NCBI RefSeq assembly: GCF_030815125.1
Contig: NZ_JAUSWH010000004.1
Coordinates: 186,001 to 250,000 of the forward strand
Reading direction: 5' to 3'
Length of the DNA stretch: 64,000 nucleotides
Source: Allorhizobium paknamense
GTDB taxonomy: Bacteria > Pseudomonadota > Alphaproteobacteria > Rhizobiales > Rhizobiaceae
Of the stretch, positions 62,212-64,000 are shown piece after piece. The notes beneath the pieces were generated by a model. It made no database searches, was not told the DNA's origin, and was given only the letters and a program-made list of their open reading frames with translations. The position numbers and the translations under genes were made by a program. The number at the start of each line of letters is the position of its first letter. The first letter of the stretch is position 1.

Positions 62212-63915
62212 ATGTCTGTTTCTACTCCCACGCGGGACGATTTCGCGGCCCTGCTCGAAGAGTCCTTCGCCAAGTCCGATCTGGCCGAAGGCTATGTTGC
62301 CAAGGGCATCATCACGGCCATCGAGAAGGACGTCGCCATCGTTGACGTCGGCCTCAAGGTCGAAGGCCGCGTTCCGCTGAAGGAATTCGGCGCCAAGGCC
62401 AAGGACGGCTCGCTCAAGGTCGGCGACGAAGTTGAAGTTTACGTCGAGCGCATCGAAAACGCTCTCGGCGAAGCTGTTCTGTCGCGCGAGAAGGCTCGCC
62501 GCGAAGAAAGCTGGATCAAGCTCGAAGCCAAGTTCGAAGCAGGCGAGCGCGTCGAAGGCGTTATCTTCAACCAGGTCAAGGGCGGCTTCACGGTTGACCT
62601 CGACGGCGCCGTTGCCTTCCTGCCGCGCTCGCAGGTCGACATCCGTCCGATCCGCGACGTCACGCCCCTCATGCACAACCCGCAGCCCTTCGAAATCCTC
62701 AAGATGGACAAGCGTCGCGGCAACATCGTGGTTTCGCGCCGTACGGTTCTGGAAGAGTCCCGCGCCGAGCAGCGTTCTGAAATCGTTCAGAACCTCGAAG
62801 AAGGCCAGGTTGTTGACGGCGTCGTCAAGAACATCACCGATTACGGTGCGTTCGTTGACCTCGGCGGCATCGACGGCCTGCTGCACGTGACCGACATGGC
62901 ATGGCGCCGCGTCAACCATCCGTCGGAAATCCTGTCCATCGGCCAGCAGGTCAAGGTTCAGATCATCCGCATCAACCAGGAAACCCACCGCATCTCGCTC
63001 GGCATGAAGCAGCTCGAGTCCGATCCGTGGGATGGCATTGCCGCCAAGTACCCGGTTGGCAAGAAGATCTCCGGTACCGTCACCAACATCACCGACTACG
63101 GTGCATTCGTTGAGCTGGAGCCGGGCATCGAAGGCCTCATCCACATCTCCGAAATGTCCTGGACAAAGAAGAACGTTCATCCCGGCAAGATCCTGTCCAC
63201 CAGCCAGGAAGTTGACGTGGTCGTTCTCGAAGTCGATCCGTCCAAGCGCCGTATCTCGCTCGGCCTGAAGCAGACGCTGGAAAACCCGTGGCAGGCCTTC
63301 GCCTACAGCCATCCGGCTGGCACGGAAGTTGAAGGCGAAGTCAAGAACAAGACCGAATTCGGTCTGTTCATCGGCCTCGAAGGCGATGTCGACGGCATGG
63401 TCCACCTGTCGGATCTCGACTGGAACCGTCCGGGCGAGCAGGTCATCGAAGAGTTCAACAAGGGCGATGTCGTCAAGGCTGTCGTTCTGGACGTTGACGT
63501 TGAGAAGGAGCGCATCTCGCTCGGCATCAAGCAGCTCGGCCGCGACACCGTTGGTGAAGCTGCCCAGTCCGGCGACCTGCGCAAGAACGCTGTCGTTTCC
63601 TGCGAAGTCATCGGTGTGAACGATGGCGGCGTCGAAGTGAAGCTCGTTGCTCACGAAGACATCACCTCCTTCATCCGCCGCGCCGACCTGGCTCGCGACC
63701 GCGACGAACAGCGCCCCGAGCGCTTCTCCGTCGGCCAGGTCTTCGACGCCCGCGTCGTCAACTTCTCCAAGAAGGACCGCAAGGTCATGCTGTCGATCAA
63801 GGCTCTCGAGATCGCAGAAGAGAAGGAAGCCGTTGCTCAGTTCGGTTCGTCCGACTCGGGCGCTTCGCTCGGCGATATTCTGGGTGCAGCCCTGAAGAAC
63901 CGCGGCGCCGAATAA
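62212..63915 (+). CDS. rpsA: 30S ribosomal protein S1
   Basis: Ribosomal protein S1, 567 aa, recruiting mRNA to the 30S subunit. Six S1 domains follow each other, the best marked being GVVKNITDYGAFVDLGGIDGLLHVTDMAW and GTVTNITDYGAFVELEPGIEGLIHISEMSW and GEVKNKTEFGLFIGLEGDVDGMVHLSDLDW (about residues 204-400; given by position). The last domains are more diverged. CAGGAGA precedes ATG 62212. The gene has a codon bias to GTT, CGT and GAA in contrast to its neighbours, as expected for highly expressed genes. Confidence 0.97.
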   Translation: MSVSTPTRDDFAALLEESFAKSDLAEGYVAKGIITAIEKDVAIVDVGLKVEGRVPLKEFGAKAKDGSLKVGDEVEVYVERIENALGEAVLSREKARREESWIKLEAKFEAGERVEGVIFNQVKGGFTVDLDGAVAFLPRSQVDIRPIRDVTPLMHNPQPFEILKMDKRRGNIVVSRRTVLEESRAEQRSEIVQNLEEGQVVDGVVKNITDYGAFVDLGGIDGLLHVTDMAWRRVNHPSEILSIGQQVKVQIIRINQETHRISLGMKQLESDPWDGIAAKYPVGKKISGTVTNITDYGAFVELEPGIEGLIHISEMSWTKKNVHPGKILSTSQEVDVVVLEVDPSKRRISLGLKQTLENPWQAFAYSHPAGTEVEGEVKNKTEFGLFIGLEGDVDGMVHLSDLDWNRPGEQVIEEFNKGDVVKAVVLDVDVEKERISLGIKQLGRDTVGEAAQSGDLRKNAVVSCEVIGVNDGGVEVKLVAHEDITSFIRRADLARDRDEQRPERFSVGQVFDARVVNFSKKDRKVMLSIKALEIAEEKEAVAQFGSSDSGASLGDILGAALKNRGAE

Positions 63916-63940
63916 TTCCGGCGTAACGGACTGACATTGC

Positions 63941-63976
63941 AAGCCGCCGGATGGCAACATCCGGCGGTTTCTTTTT
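63941..63976 (+). terminator. Rho-independent terminator after rpsA
   Basis: CCGCCGGATG (63944-63953) pairs with CATCCGGCGG (63958-63967) with loop GCAA, followed by TTTCTTTTT. Confidence 0.93.
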
Positions 63977-64000
63977 GCTCCAGCTCTCTGGAAAACCGGT

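Overview
The window is a high-GC chromosomal segment of an alphaproteobacterium, most likely a Rhizobiaceae member (Rhizobium/Agrobacterium/Allorhizobium group). The evidence is gene content: cpa/tad pilus genes in the alphaproteobacterial order, yejABEF beside glk-mgsA, a FYDLN acid-domain gene next to cmk-rpsA, ubiE-ubiB beside mutM, and many rhizobial-style intergenic palindromic mosaic repeats. No phage, plasmid, IS element, CRISPR array or rRNA is visible. The genus cannot be fixed from the sequence alone.

Layout. 1-7740: a nucleoside uptake and salvage operon, namely a BMP-type binding protein (5' end cut by the window), a double-NBD ATPase, two permeases, cdd, purine nucleoside phosphorylase, deoC and deoA. 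7867-10845 (-): a three-gene two-component cassette (CHASE3 histidine kinase, CheY-like regulator, receiver-HisKA_2 kinase). 11256-15583: ubiB-ubiE (-), then mutM and an enoyl-CoA hydratase (+). 15695-18319 (-): glk, mgsA, mepA. 18485-25313: yejABEF and ghrA. 25532-32842: a small membrane protein, pncB, a hypothetical gene, a LysE exporter, an ABC exporter, dapB, gpmA and a retropepsin-like protease. 33156-36079 (-): deoB-add-upp, a second nucleoside salvage operon that complements the first (DeoB makes ribose/deoxyribose 5-phosphate, which DeoC cleaves). 36471-48306: a nearly complete Tad/Flp pilus locus. 48550-54637: a leucyl aminopeptidase, two YceI-domain proteins (one fused to cytochrome b561), a MarR-like regulator and an NlpC/P60 hydrolase. 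54814-59667: an ABC importer operon ending in a glycerophosphodiester phosphodiesterase. 59668-63915: YdcF-like protein, tRNA-Ala(GGC), FYDLN protein, cmk and rpsA.

The most unusual signal lies between genes. At least six short palindromic repeat families (named A-F here, plus one isolated palindrome called G) are scattered through the window. Nine genes have stop codons that overlap or directly abut a repeat terminus. Several families show compensatory base changes in their stems, so the fold rather than the sequence appears conserved. One family B copy sits in frame inside the phosphodiesterase gene and supplies about 20 codons of a loop. A 268-bp nested palindrome (family F) has 33-bp perfect terminal inverted repeats, and a 60-bp sequence has perfect 28-bp arms. 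In the pilus locus, a 13-bp helix can hide the ribosome-binding site and start codon of cpaB, and a CtrA-type box lies upstream of the Flp pilin gene.

Start codons were chosen by reading Shine-Dalgarno spacing, overlaps with upstream stop codons and family length. Function calls rest on motifs I recognise; no database search was possible.
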